A stretch of 64,000 bases of DNA, taken from assembly GCF_000512585.2 (NCBI RefSeq), contig NC_089245.1, positions 434,001-498,000 on the forward strand, given 5' to 3'. This stretch comes from Kwoniella bestiolae CBS 10118. Its lineage: Eukaryota > Basidiomycota > Tremellomycetes > Tremellales > Cryptococcaceae. Below, in pieces: positions 12,206-23,956 of the stretch. Within the stretch, counting starts at the first letter, position 1. Every line of letters starts with the position of its first letter. Under the pieces are notes generated by a model that saw only the letters and a list, made by a program, of their open reading frames with translations, had not been told where the DNA came from and made no database searches. The translations under genes and the position numbers were made by a program.

Positions 12206-14971
12206 CTACGATTTACAGATCTCCCCCAGACTCTGAGCGATGGAAGGTGGGAATCTCAATGCACCTAGGGAAGGACCAAACTTCTCTCCTATCCTTCTTA
12301 TAGAGTTCTCACATGCTATTATCACAACGAATACATTAGCTTATCTGCTAGACCAACCTCCCGATATTGAAGATTGAAGATAGTCAGAGATGGAATAGGA
12401 CGAGACACTCACCCCCTTTAGCGGCACCCAACTCCCTGCCTATCTCCCCTACTGCCCCATCCCTGCCTTGTCCCAATACTCCTGCCTGCCCTACCAGCCT
12501 CGCTTCCAGACTCATGATCGACGCTCTGACTCTGATAATAGCTTCCAGAGACGCAGGGAGGACCTGCTGGACATATCCATACGTATCTTCCTCTATCGAA
12601 GCGATAGCCAGTGTAGTCATAACTACGATAACTCGTCAGCTGTCTCTCACAAACAATTATTCTGAGTTACTCTGTACAGCTGAGATATCTACTCACTCTC
12701 TATGATCCTCTGAGCCAAAATCCATTCACCCGCACTCAATCCCAAATTCCTCCCAGCCCATTCTCTCCCCATCCAATCGTACGCTCCCTGTCTATAACTC
12801 CTTACCTCACCCAACGCAGTAGTTCCAATCGGGGTAGCTTCGATCCGATGCACCACCTGGGATTGTACCTTTTCAACCTGCGCAATCGCCAAATTACCGA
12901 CCTTCACTACAGGTTCAGGAGCAGGTGGCGCCGATCTGATAGGTCCATCTAAGATCTCTTTCAATCCGTATGTGGACTGCTTCTTAGCTATGGGTCGGAA
13001 GATATCACCTTGCTTAATTGGGATCGCTCGTGGATCTGGAGCAGAAGGTTTGGGAGGTGCTGAGGATGCCGCAGTTGGGGTGGAAGGGGACGAAGACAAT
13101 TTGGAGTTGATTGATCCCAATTGTAGGAGGAGTTCTTGCCATAATTCGGTAGTGAGATTGGGTGATTTAGAGATATCTGAGAAAAAAACTTTTCGGTGAG
13201 ATGGGATATGAGATATTCGAAGAAGTTCCATCAGAGTGAATTGCTAGGAAGGGCGCAGGTGGATAAGCAAGTTGGCTGCTGACAATCGGTGTTGATGCAA
13301 CTCACAAGGTAGTATGGATCTTGTGATTTCAGAGCGGTAATCAGATATCTCTCGGGTGTAAGAGGTGATTTCTTGTAGAAGGCATCGAAGTGAAGGGGCT
13401 ATATCCCATCGTCAGCTAAGTATAGTCAAGAGATCGTACGAGGCAGCTCACCTGAGTAAGATAAGGCATCATAGCTTTTACTGGTAGCTGTAGGATCAAC
13501 AATGCTACCAGATCCAACGCGAGCAGCTGAGGAGCCAATGTCCATGCGCTGGGAGCACGAGTGGAAGGTCTAGCGAATGATCCGATGAATGGGCTATATA
13601 TAGAGCATCATCAATATTGTTGCATTCGAGATCAAGGATCACCGGTGTATGACTCACCGCAAGAACAGAGCCCATATCCTCCAGTTAACCCATTTCCAAA
13701 CATACCCTCTAAGTACTATCCGGTAAGCAAAAGGTACGAGTATTGACCAGACGAGAGATATGGAGAGAGAGTTGGAGGTGTCGAAAGTGAGAGCGTCAAG
13801 AATGGAGTTCTGAACAGCTTTGGCGAAGGGAACCTACACGATGAGAAATGATGTCAACATCAGCTGGACTTGATAGTGCTTGAGACGGCTAAGTGGGAGA
13901 TCACATACCTTCCTCAGAGGCCATGCAGCTTTCAACCTACCACCCAGAATATCTTTCAAACCTAATACAAGGAACAGAACCAAGTTGGAAGAACAAAGTA
14001 CGATCCTCCTTTCGTTGAGAGCTAACTTGTGTCGCCTACAATTAAGAGCCACGATATCAGCTAAACCATATAACAAGCGATTTACGAAGCAGCTTACGTC
14101 GTAGGGCTGAACAAAGCCAGATCATCCGATCCGACCAAAATACACCATACGTTCGATATCGTCAGACTGAAGACCGCATAGCTGAACAGGAGGGTGATGG
14201 AACGTTCGTTCCATATTGACGAGATGAATGAACCGAGGAGAGTAGGGCGAGGAAGGTGTTTGGGTGGTTCTACCGTGATCTGATCAGCAAACTCATCATT
14301 TACAGAAGGGAAGGATAAGTAGATCAATGGGTCAGGGAGGAGTACTCACGAGTAATGTATGATTTCCGTATCCTCAGTAAGATGGCTAAAGATACGAATG
14401 CAGGGAGGGAAAGTAAGATGGCGAATGGTATTTTACTGAATGACCCTATGATGGACAACGAAGGATCAGCTTTTCATTCCCTGTAGCGAGGGATAGTGTT
14501 GTTTCCCTAGAAATGGTAGAAGGTATGGAAGGGAAGAAGATGGAAACTACACTCACCTGTGTATAGCACTATGGAACTAGAGAGCACAACGGATATCCAC
14601 ACACCCGACCTCCAAGCGAACGAGATATATCGTTTAGCTAGGAATGTCTACGGTCCAGGTCAAACATCATGGACAGTCAGCATCCCGAATATATGGTCTA
14701 GAATAGTGAAATCTCGCTGATATGGAACATGAGAGCCAAGGAGGATGATACATGTGAGAGACTGGAGGAGGAAGAGCACTCACTCGATATTGCTTTTCTA
14801 TCTTCGCAAGGGGCTAGAAAAATAATGACAATCGAAGTGAGCTCTCCACGGATTCCATCGCCAAAACAGCAAGATCAACTCACAGATAATGGTGTTTTCG
14901 AAGCTGACGGTGTAGGTGCATTGGAAGTGGAAGTCCGAGAAGGAAGAGGTTGAGCCTGGATGACAGACATT
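12206..14971 (-). CDS. NDC1: Nuclear pore / spindle pole body membrane protein Ndc1
   Basis: Integral membrane nucleoporin that anchors the nuclear pore complex and, in yeasts, inserts spindle pole bodies; role from family knowledge. ATG 14969-14971 starts MSVIQAQPLPSRTSTSNA, spliced to KIEKQYR and then TFLAKRYISFAWRSGVWIS, the first hydrophobic segment. Several hydrophobic exons follow between 14.6 and 13.3 kb (five or six membrane spans). A soluble C-terminal half follows: MELLRISHIPSHRKVFFSD, a Pro/Ser linker, then EDTYGYVQQVLPASLEAI, the most conserved Ndc1 block. The frame does not stop at 12384. A donor (GG|GTGAGT) just inside it splices to a last exon reading CENSIRRIGEKFGPSLGA and ending CKS at TAG 12206-12208. 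That recovers the amphipathic C terminus. Confidence 0.85.
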
Positions 14972-15898
14972 TTGACGAATTTCCCCGTTGACGATGTTTG
15001 ACTGAAAGGTAGCAGGTCGACCCAAACTATGGTGCTTCTCTTCTACCTCCAAGCTGCGAGTGTATGCTGCGGGTGGTACCTATATTCCACCCAGCCGATG
15101 ATATGATGAATGACAAGTAGAATGCGAAGAGGTCAAAAGAAGTGACGAAAGCTGAAGGTCAAGTTTAGTTTACGCGTAAAAGTAAAAAGAGAGTGGCACG
15201 TGGCAATGTCTTCGAGCTCAAATAAGGAGATGTAACGAATCCCCTTTGTACAGTACATTCCTGCATCTTCCTCTCGACTCATGGTAGAGGGTGCCAGCAG
15301 AAGCCAGTCAGATGGGTCGGAAGGCCTATCAACCATACGACACCAGGATCATAACAATGAGAGACAATTACAAGTGTGGAAGAATGTCTCGAGACAGTAA
15401 TCATCTTTTCCTAATTTATTGTGTCTCCATGAGCCTCTGCGCCGATTAAAGATATACAGGTGAATGCATTGAACTATCTACAGAGGCATATTAAAAGGAT
15501 ATAAACCAAATTACCGATATTACTAAGTAGGCATACTAGAACCATTCAAGCTCGACACCGAATTTCTTTTTTTGATTGTTTTGACGTTTTAACCTTTATT
15601 TGGAGAATTATCGTTTTTGAGTTTGACATATGTCGAGACCGATCAATGAAGATATAGAGGATTGAATATGGAAGTCCAAAGAGAGAGATTTGTTGAGGTA
15701 TATACAGAAAACATCATCTTATGCAAAATGAAAAAGACGAGTCAGAGCATACAAACTTCTACAGTCCAGGGTAATTGCTGAGAACCAGATGAACCGTTCT
15801 CGGTCGCTTGATATTAACGTTTAGATGGGCAAGTAACTAATGAGATGGAACCTCGTCAGCGTTTGTTGAGTAGACGAGTCAAAAGACAACTCACATCT
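14972..15898. other. NDC1 upstream region and 3' flank of the 15899 gene
   Basis: 927 bp with no reading frame I can support. It should hold the NDC1 promoter on its left side; the right side is A/T-rich with T-runs (near 15567-15610) that may belong to the 3' UTR of the next gene. Confidence 0.5.
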
Positions 15899-16963
15899 CT
15901 AATCACTTTCACACATCTCGCACCTACTAGTTTCCTCTGAATCGTAGAAAGCAAGACGATCCTCCAGATCTTTCAAGCAAGGCAAGATCACCCCAGGATA
16001 TCGTCTTCTAGCTTCTTTGAGGAATCTTTCAAGAGGTATAGCTTTGAGTATACCAGCATTGTATATCTCGATCTTCCCGTGAGAGGCAGTGGGAAGTTGG
16101 TCACAAAGCATTCTGAAGATTACTTCGTGGAATTGAGGATAGGCGGTTGTATATATACTGTGAGAGACGGGTACGTTGAATATGTGATAGGGAGATAGGT
16201 AGATCTTCACATTGGCGAACAGTTTGGCGATACTCGTAACGATATAATAAACGTTATGTATGACCAGCTGATCCGCCTTGAGGTTTGGGGACATCTCCTC
16301 AATCCATTCCTTAACGAATTTCAGGTCTCGGATATTTGAACGTTGCATCGAATGACCACGGTATCCTACCGTTTCTAGAACGTAGGGACGAGGAAGATGT
16401 AAGCAGAGGGAGGAAGGAGCGAAGTATTTTTTCAAGGACGAAAAGACATATTCAAATCTTGAATCGGCGATTGCATATGTCAATGGATTCCTTGGAAACA
16501 TGAGATCGTTGAAAACCATAGTCTTGACGTTCGAGAGTGTGCGAGAGGTTGATAGAGTACCTCTAATGCGCTCGGTACCGTTATATTTGAAATGTCGGAG
16601 CAAGATCTCGGTGGAAGGGATATCGTGAAGAATGATCGTATGGACGCGGTTGAGTGAATCTACCTTTCTGACGTGTGCTTCGAAAGGCTTGTCCACCCTG
16701 CAGATGATTTTGGATCGTACCACGTCCATAGCATCTTCCAATTTTTCCCAACTACCAAGATATCCTACATCTTCCTTTCTAAACCTCAGTGCGGATTCGA
16801 AGTCGAGACCGTACAGCAATTTATTGACGTTATTCAAAGTAATATGTAGAGGGCGGTTATATAAAGTAGAGCGGTACTCGAGATAGTATTGTTCGCTCAG
16901 GAGCATGAGTTTGGTAATTGATGAAGGATCATCTTCGATAACGAGATCAAAGATGACCCTCAT
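15899..16963 (-). CDS. Unrecognised protein with F-box-like N terminus
   Basis: Single uninterrupted frame of about 354 codons ending at TAG 15899-15901. The first ATG in frame is at 16961-16963 (MRVIFDLVIEDDPSS). The frame remains open upstream and would read PNFPSLPLELMRVIFD, an F-box-like 'LPLEL...I' start, back to a TGA. No ATG or acceptor lies in that stretch, so I keep the ATG. No membrane segment; the C terminus has RCEMCESD. In layout it resembles the many uncharacterised Tremellales genes that begin LPLE..x..I; the F-box reading is a weak guess and function is unknown. Confidence 0.65.
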   Translation of the reverse strand: MRVIFDLVIEDDPSSITKLMLLSEQYYLEYRSTLYNRPLHITLNNVNKLLYGLDFESALRFRKEDVGYLGSWEKLEDAMDVVRSKIICRVDKPFEAHVRKVDSLNRVHTIILHDIPSTEILLRHFKYNGTERIRGTLSTSRTLSNVKTMVFNDLMFPRNPLTYAIADSRFEYVFSSLKKYFAPSSLCLHLPRPYVLETVGYRGHSMQRSNIRDLKFVKEWIEEMSPNLKADQLVIHNVYYIVTSIAKLFANVKIYLSPYHIFNVPVSHSIYTTAYPQFHEVIFRMLCDQLPTASHGKIEIYNAGILKAIPLERFLKEARRRYPGVILPCLKDLEDRLAFYDSEETSRCEMCESD

Positions 16964-17937
16964 CAACTCCAGAGGGAGTGAAGGAAAGTTTGGGGCGAAT
17001 TGTGTGCCGGTGAATGTTGTTCATGATGGTAAATGAGGGAAAAAGATAGGTGATGTTGATTGTTTGATGGTGCTTGTAGATGTACGAGCATGATACGTCT
17101 ATGAAGGGTATCATCAGCTCAAGTGGTATTGTATGATGAGATGGCAAAAGGAAGATTCAAGATGTACTCACTTGATAGCTTCATTGTTTATTATTCGTTT
17201 GATCATCTTGATAAGATAGCTTGATGTCGACTTGATGAAATGCTAGCATAATCTGAGTGGCGAATAAGTGTTGTGATGAATTGTATATGTATGTGAAGGA
17301 AAGTTGAAGAAGTGTTGAAGAGAACCGAAGAAGGATCGATCCGTTTTAACCGCTTTTATACCCCAGAGGTTTACCGTCTCATGCACCTCTCTTGTCAAAT
17401 CGAGTCGATAAACGTATAATTCTACCTTTTCGACTCGAAATGATAAATAACTACATGGAATGAGGGTTGTCAAGGGAAGCGTTAGCGTTGAGTTCTGTAT
17501 AGATGGTAGTGAGAATTGGTTTGATGGTGACGACCATCAAAGTGGGGTGGCCGCTACAACTTGGTTGCGATAAGGTCTTCTCCGTGAAACTAAACGGGTG
17601 AAAAGATTAGTCAGAACGGTAGCTGTAATTACGAATCCTCTGAGAGACAACGCATTGTCACGCTGACCTCAACTTCAGGCGAGATTGAGATGCAATTTGA
17701 CTGGTACAGTACGTCTGATAGAGTGGGGGTATGTATGGTATGGTGTTGTATGGTGCCACGTGAAAATGCCACAAACAATTGATCGATAAACCCTGAAATC
17801 ATCGTACGGTTGCAGTTCACGGTTCGCGATTTATTTGACCATATTCTGACTTTTTGATTGTTGATAACTGTTATCCCTCTCATACTGCATTCTTACTCCT
17901 CGCACAACCCATCAGCGAAAGAAAAGAAAGTGACAAG
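16964..17937. promoter_or_regulatory. Divergent promoter region, 15899 gene and ERG19
   Basis: 974 bp between two divergent starts. The left half next to the orphan gene is pyrimidine-rich on its sense strand. The right half ends in CAGCGAAAGAAAAGAAAGTGACAAG just before the ERG19 ATG, typical 5' UTR composition. A CACGTG-like core is present as GCCACGTGAAA at about 17755-17765, an E-box (bHLH) site candidate that could be relevant to sterol-pathway control; inference only. Confidence 0.45.
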
Positions 17938-19392
17938 ATGTACGAAGCGACAGTCTCAGCGCCAGTCAATATAGCCTGTATCAAGTGAGCCTCCTTCCTG
18001 GCTTGCTACCCTCTTCTGCTCATATCGACTGAAGAAGGAGAGATTTGAGCTGATAGTCTAAGCAAATAGGTACTGGGGCAAACGAAATACAAAGTTAATC
18101 CTACCTACCAACTCATCCCTCTCTGTCACACTCGATCAAGACCATCTGCGATCAACCACCACCTCCCGAGCTGACGAGTCATTCGAGAAGGGAGATAGGC
18201 TCTGGTTGAACGGGAAGGAGGAGACTGTCAAAGAGGATGGGAGGTTGGGGGTTTGTATCAAGGAGCTAAGGAATTGGAGGAAAGTTGAGGAAGATAAGGA
18301 TGGTAGTTTGCCCAAGGTGAGTGAGGCATCTGTTTGAATACAGATTTCAGATTGCCTAGTCAATACTACCTGTCATTCCCCTTTCGCTTTGATCTCATCC
18401 TTGTACCATATCTATCCCCCCACTCGCAGTGTCTATTTATCAATCGATCATGACATTGACATCTCGCCTTACATATACTAACGCTCAGTCCACCGCCGCA
18501 GCTCTCCAAATGGCCTCTCCGCATCGCCTCATATAACAACTTCCCCACCGCGGCCGGCCTCGCCTCCTCCGCCTCAGGCCTCGCCGCCCTCGTAGCCTCC
18601 CTCTCCAAGCTCTACTCCCTCCCTCAAACCCCCTCGCAACTCTCCCTCATCGCGCGTCAAGGGTCCGGTTCAGCCTGTCGATCATTATTCGGCGGCTTCG
18701 TAGCGTGGCGAGAAGGATCAAACGAGGACGGTTCTGACTCGTTAGCGGAGGAGGTGGCTCCTCAAGGCCATTGGCCAGAGATGCACGCTCTCATCTGTGT
18801 AGTTTCAGATGCCAAAAAGGGAACATCCTCTACATCAGGTATGCAACGGACCGTCGAGACCTCCACTCTCCTCCAACATCGACTGAAGATCGTTCCTGGA
18901 CGGATGGAGGAGATTTCAAAAGCTATAAAAGACAGGGATTTCCAGAAGTTCGGAGAGATCACCATGAAAGATTCCAATTCGTTCCACTCGGTTTGTCTTG
19001 ATACTTCCCCACCTATATTCTACCTCAACGACGTCAGTAAATCAATCATAGCGTCTATTGAGGAACTCAACAGATCTTCTGGAGAGATTGTAGCGGCCTA
19101 CACTTTCGATGCTGGACCTAACGCCGTTATCTACGCGTTAGAAAAGAATATCCCGAAAGTGTTGGGTGTAATTACCAAATTTTTCCCTACCTCTGAGGAG
19201 AACAGTGATCCATTCGGTACGGCCGCGGAGGCCTTGCCTGAAGGGTATAACACCAATGTGGTTAGAGAGGGCGGGTGGGAGAAGGGTGCGGTGAAGAGTC
19301 TGATTCATACGAGGGTGGGGGACGGACCTAGGACTTTGGGTAGGGAGGAGAGTTTGTTGGGTGAGAATGGGGAGCCGAAGGTGCTGGCTTAG
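17938..19392 (+). CDS. ERG19: Diphosphomevalonate decarboxylase
   Basis: ATP-dependent decarboxylation of mevalonate diphosphate to isopentenyl diphosphate, in the sterol/isoprenoid pathway. Exon 1 encodes MYEATVSAPVNIACIK; exon 2 YWGKRNTKLILPTNSSLSV (substrate-binding KYWGKR...PTNSS); exon 3 NNFPTAAGLASSASGLAAL (GHMP-kinase ATP loop). These are followed by RQGSGSACRSLFGG, MQRTVETS and the conserved DAGPNA near the C terminus, with the catalytic Asp expected in that region. Two introns, one between CIK and YWGK and one after LPK. Stop TAG 19390-19392. Length is close to the usual 390-400 aa. Confidence 0.95.
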
Positions 19393-19758
19393 GGAGAGTG
19401 GATGTGGGTCAGGGTGGTCAGATAGGTGAAGTGCATAGTTGTGTCTTTGGTGGACTGATGATGGCAGAGGTCAACATCATTTTGTGAATAGACATTATAG
19501 CGAGTCAGGGGTATTCATATAAAGGTAATAATACATCATGCATATATCACAGATACAGTAATTCATACAATAACATACAATGTTCAGCTCTTCGTACAGT
19601 ACTAACGAAGTACTAAAAGCAAAGCAAGAGATATAGATACAAGGTAATGATACAGCCGACATTCGGAAAAAGGAGACTATTAACAACAAGACGATACAGC
19701 CAACCGAAACTCGGATCATCTCTCTCGATCAACTAAATGATGGTGTCGAGTCAGTGGA

Positions 19759-20367
19759 TCAAATCTTACCCTGTCTCTCCAACTGAGCCATCCTAGCTCT
19801 CTCAATCTTATTTCTCAATATCCCCTCGGAAAAGTGAGGTGCGTGAGAGTAGCTCTTAAGGGTGATGCAAGGTTGGCTGTACAGTTCTTTGGTGGTGGCG
19901 GTGGAAGATAGACCGTGGGATTCAGATGAGAGGCTGGAGGAGTTGACAATGGGAGTAATAGAGGTAGATAAGGGGAAATGGGATGATGGGAGGAGAATCG
20001 TGAAAAAAATGTCAGCTTGTTACACATTCACATCCGTTCCCTGGTTGTCTTCTACTTCTTGTTCCCGCGTGGATTGCAGGATAGCATCAGAAAGAGGGAA
20101 AGGGAAGAAATACACCTCTACACCCTCCATCGAAGGGTAGCTGGGGAATTGAACGGGTAGCGGCGCGGAATCAGGCGGTCCATCGGGAAAGGGGAAATGG
20201 ACAGGCCAAGGGAAGTGCAGTCCAACGGGAGTGGTGGGAGTCGAGATGTTTCGTATATGCATATGAGTACGGAGAAGTGAGAATTGGACGTACCTGTGAG
20301 AGAGTGATTGACGACATAATGAGGTCAATCTAGAGACGGTGAATGTCCTAGGAGCGTAGGTGATCAT
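19759..20367 (-). CDS. Small unrecognised protein, possibly mitochondrial
   Basis: ATG 20365-20367 opens MITYAPRTFTVSRLTSLCRQ, a basic, Ser/Thr-rich, acid-free N terminus like a mitochondrial presequence. The frame continues about 115 codons (Pro/Phe-rich, ending TDVNV). A second stretch reads SSTATTKELYSQPCITLK, then SEGILRNKIERARMAQLERQ to TGA 19759-19761. The best in-phase joins into it use the acceptor CTCCTCCAG near 19940 with either a donor at the end of the first frame (GTAACA) or the strong GTACGT right after SLSH, which would give a short (about 75 aa) or longer (about 165 aa) protein. I could not choose between them. No family recognised. Confidence 0.5.
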
Positions 20368-21431
20368 TGTGGTTCGTAAGTCAAGTAGTCAGTGATCAAA
20401 GATAAGATGTAATAATGTAATTCAGTTGGTCAGCTGTAGTATTTAAGTTTCAGACTGGATAATGTAGATGAGATGAGATGGGAATTCCCCCCAACTCAAA
20501 AGTATACCAAGGCTTTATATACCTTCTCAATATACCACCAACCGGTCCGGACCATCCATCCCACAACATCCTTTGAAGATCCACATGAAAGGACAGCAAG
20601 TAGATCCTTACAGGATCACCCCCTTCACCGTTAATCTGATCTAATCCCTCATCGACACCGATATCGGTTCGGAGCATGATGATCTCGCCCCTTGATGCTC
20701 CACTTCAAAAGATGTACTTCGATCGAAAGTAGATCAGTACATCACGCCTTCAAGGGAGGGGAACCTTTGTACAAGGGACCGGTCTGGACCATATCCACGA
20801 TTGTATGTCGCTTGCACCCCGAGCGAGAGAGGGGGATACAGTAGATCACCTTTACCCCCCTCGGGTTGGTGTCGGAACAACCGTGGAGCTACGCCATCTC
20901 GTGTTCGCGCGTATTCTCGCAGAACAAACAATTGAGTATTATTAGCAGATAGGTGGATATGCCTTCGAAAGTCTACAGTATGCTTGTACGTTGATCGGAC
21001 AGAACGGAGGGATGGAAAGCAGATTTAAGATGGATCGATAATTTCGTTTTAGGTATGTGGATAGGGGTGAATCATGTAAGCATATTCACTTCAGTATTAT
21101 GGACCCCTTGTCAGTGGATGAGCTCACACCATCAGCGACAACCATCGATGTATAAACATTATATCATCAATCTACCTCCGCATACTATGTATGATCATCC
21201 ATTCCCGATCTGACTAAATCACCTCACTCCTCGCTCTATCACAGGAGATGATCGACCATGTCACTTCGTCATCTATCATCTATACACGCAAAGTCTAGTA
21301 ATGCTGTGATTGTCGTCGATGCTATTATACAAGGGTATAGCCATCTATTTATATCTCGCAGATTTGACGATGACCGGTCTGGACAGTTTCGGACTGCATT
21401 TCCCGAATCTCCCATTCGTTTTCTAGTTTAC
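20368..21431. promoter_or_regulatory. Upstream region with three ACCGGTCYGGAC palindromes
   Basis: 1.06 kb between the small gene (minus) and the stop of the NAPRTase gene (minus). It holds three copies of a near-palindrome: ACCGGTCCGGACC at 20541, ACCGGTCTGGACC at 20778 and ACCGGTCTGGAC at 21373. The first two also share downstream matches (AGTAGATC and a run of ACCCCC) at similar spacing, so they look like two diverged copies of one block of about 90 bp. CGG/CCG inverted half-sites would suit a Zn2Cys6 regulator; that is inference. No coding frame is supported. Confidence 0.5.
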
Positions 21432-23393
21432 TTATCCCCTTCGTTTCTCTTCGTGTTCGTGTGGTAATCCCAATTCCTCCTGTGCACGTTTGACCTCTTC
21501 GACATTACCGGTATACTTTATCATCATCAGTCAGCTTAGCAGAATGGTCGGGGCTCTATCAACTGACCTTTCCTTTATCATCCGACAGCTTCACACAATC
21601 CTTACCGTCAATTTGATTGAGCTTGATGACTATGTTGAGCGGTTTGGAAGTTTGGGATGAATCCGAAGACTTCTTGAAATCGTTGGTCAGGAACGTTCCT
21701 ATGCCGAATGAAGCTAGATATCATTTCCTTCAGCATGATTCCCGCTGAACGACGACCATACAAAACAACTTCCAACTTTCAAGTCCATGTGTGAGGATGC
21801 AACTCACCAGCCATCCCAATCTCGTCACATCCCTTCTGCAGCTCGATAGACTTCTCCACATCCAACCCATCGCTAAAAATCACTCTTCGTCCCTTCGCAG
21901 TCTCACCATCATCTTTCCTAACAATCCCAGCCTTATCTTCTATAATCTTCCAATGCTCCTTAGCAGAATTCACAAAGTCGAATGGATCACCGGAATCTTG
22001 TCGTAAAGTCGACCATCGAAGAGCTCTTTCGGGATCTGAGTCAAAGTCGGCGAAGAATGCTTGGGCGGTATACGTATCAGTTAACATCGTTAAAGGAGCG
22101 CCACCTGGTCCAGGTGGGTAGACTGCACAAAGTATCAGCTACGTTGTACTCAATTTGATCGATTGAAGTGAAAGTGTACGCGAAGACGCACCTTCCTCCC
22201 ACATATCCATTGCTCGCCCGTTCGCACCCTTGTAGCCATACTTCGCACCGATAGCCATGATCCATTCATGAGCGATGGTACCGACAGGTTTCAACCCGTA
22301 TTTCAGAGCGAGGTATACCTGATCGAACCAGTCAGCTAAAGCGGCTTTTTAAAAATTGGTCATAGCACTAATAGCTGAAAGTCCTTAGATACTCACATTG
22401 GAAGTTCCAGCCAACGCACCACCTTTCCCACCATTGTTCTTCCACTCTTCGTACCCCGCTATCAACCCTCTGATGATGGTATCCTGCGTTCTGAACGATC
22501 TTCGTCGTCTCGTACCAAATTCTGAGAATATCAAAGGCGATACTCCTGACGGTGGGGTGAGTAAGTCGAGTGCTTTCTTCTTGGCGAGTTCTATTCATAC
22601 CGACGAATGAATAAATCTCATATTAGCTGAAGGAGATCGTATCGGCTGTCAGCTAATAAGGCACATACCGAATTGACCATCATAGTTCCAATCGGTATCT
22701 ACGAATTTGAAGTATCCTTCGCTCACTACGAGTCAAACAATCAGCTGATAAACCTTGAATTGGGCATCTTTGTATGCTAGCTGAGACTGACTTACAAATA
22801 GACATGATAGGTACTTCATATAAGATAGTATCCCTCCAAGGACCTTTGATGATTATCCCAATCTCACCGAAATTACCATCCTCCGATTCCGCACTGGGAT
22901 GGAAGGAGAGTTCGACCTGGTTCAGAGGGTCCAGTCGCATTGAGGCGAGATAATCGAGGTATTTGTCTGAGAACCATGGATAGGAGGCTTTGAGAGCATT
23001 TCTCTCGTGAGGTTGTAATTGCAGTTCTCCCAGACCTACACGCAGGGATTGTATGAGCTACTAATATACCTGAAGAATTCGAGAGAGGGATAGCTCACGA
23101 AGTACTTTGCCTTTGACCCAGTCGAAACATTCTCTATTGAACAGCATGGAAGGTGATCTGTTGGTGAATTTGATGATCACCTGGGCGTCGTAGAAGTGAT
23201 GCAAGACTGCATTTTGCATGGTCAACTAGTTGAGCACACGGTATCAGCTATCAATTCTATCCGTGACTGGCTATGACTGTGGTGTGCATAAGCAGGAGTA
23301 CAGGAGGTCCACACTTACCTTGTATAAATCCGTGTCGAGGATTGAGAAGGGTATTTCTACCTCTTCTGCTGGTATGTTGAGGTTATCTGTCAT
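21432..23393 (-). CDS. NPT1: Nicotinate phosphoribosyltransferase
   Basis: Preiss-Handler NAD salvage: nicotinate + PRPP (+ATP) to nicotinate mononucleotide. ATG 23391-23393 starts MTDNLNIPAEEVEIPFSILD, then DTDLYK|LTMQNAVLHHFYDAQ across the first intron (the near-invariant TDLYKLTM of the family). NRSPSMLFNRECFDWV and WFSDKYLDYL follow. Downstream exons give KYGYKGANGRAMDMWEE (GAKYGYKG-type block), GGKGGALAGTSN (phosphate-binding loop region), SDGLDVEKSIELQKGCDE, and a C terminus NVEEVKRAQEELGLPHEHEE with TAA 21432-21434. About seven short introns. Total is near the usual 410-430 aa. Confidence 0.92.
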
Positions 23394-23956
23394 GATGGGT
23401 GATTTTGTTGGCTATGAGCGGGATGATGAAGGCAGGGAGAGGAATGGGAGGGGTATGATCTGCTATTCGCAGGTGGGTGGTATATATACACGAGTCATAA
23501 GCAAAAGGCTACATATGTTATCTAGTCGAATACAAGATAACACAGACTGATCATCCTCCACCCTCTCACCGCTGTGAACATCCGAAAGGTACTAGTATCT
23601 CCTCTTAATTACTCTCCCCACTTTAGGAGTTAACGTAAACCCGCTAAACACCACTTTGACCATCTACTCTCTGGTTGACTTTTTTCCGGGTTGCTCCTAC
23701 ACCATCCACATCTACAAAGAATATCTATAGTACACGATCAAGATCTGATCAGCAGCACTCTCATCACCTCACGACATCATCCACGTCCTCTACTTCCTCC
23801 CATTCCTGCTCTTCTAAACCCAACAGTCGCTCGATCCACAGGAAGATCTGCTCATGCTGCAATCAAGGTATGTTACATTCCCTCCACTTTCATTGGCTAA
23901 TTCCCTACCAGTGTTGATTTGATCATCCTTTCAGTATATCATAAAACCCCCTCACC
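23394..23956. promoter_or_regulatory. Divergent promoter of NPT1 and the PPR gene
   Basis: 563 bp. Close to the PPR start a GT...AG pair (GGTATGTTAC near 23870 to CTTTCAG near 23935) would form a 5' UTR intron with a TTGAT branch candidate. The rest is low-complexity C/T-rich sequence (TCATCACCTCACGACATCATCC) that fits a fungal 5' leader. Confidence 0.45.

Noticed and set aside
12384..12386. TGA at 12384 as the end of NDC1
   Set aside because: A strong GTGAGT donor precedes it, and splicing to the acceptor GATAATAG gives a conserved-looking extra 40 residues ending at 12206.
20450..20931. Two minus-strand frames upstream of the 20367 gene as coding exons
   Set aside because: They cover the duplicated palindrome block. 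Similarity between them follows the DNA motifs, not codon structure, and neither has a start context or splice partner.
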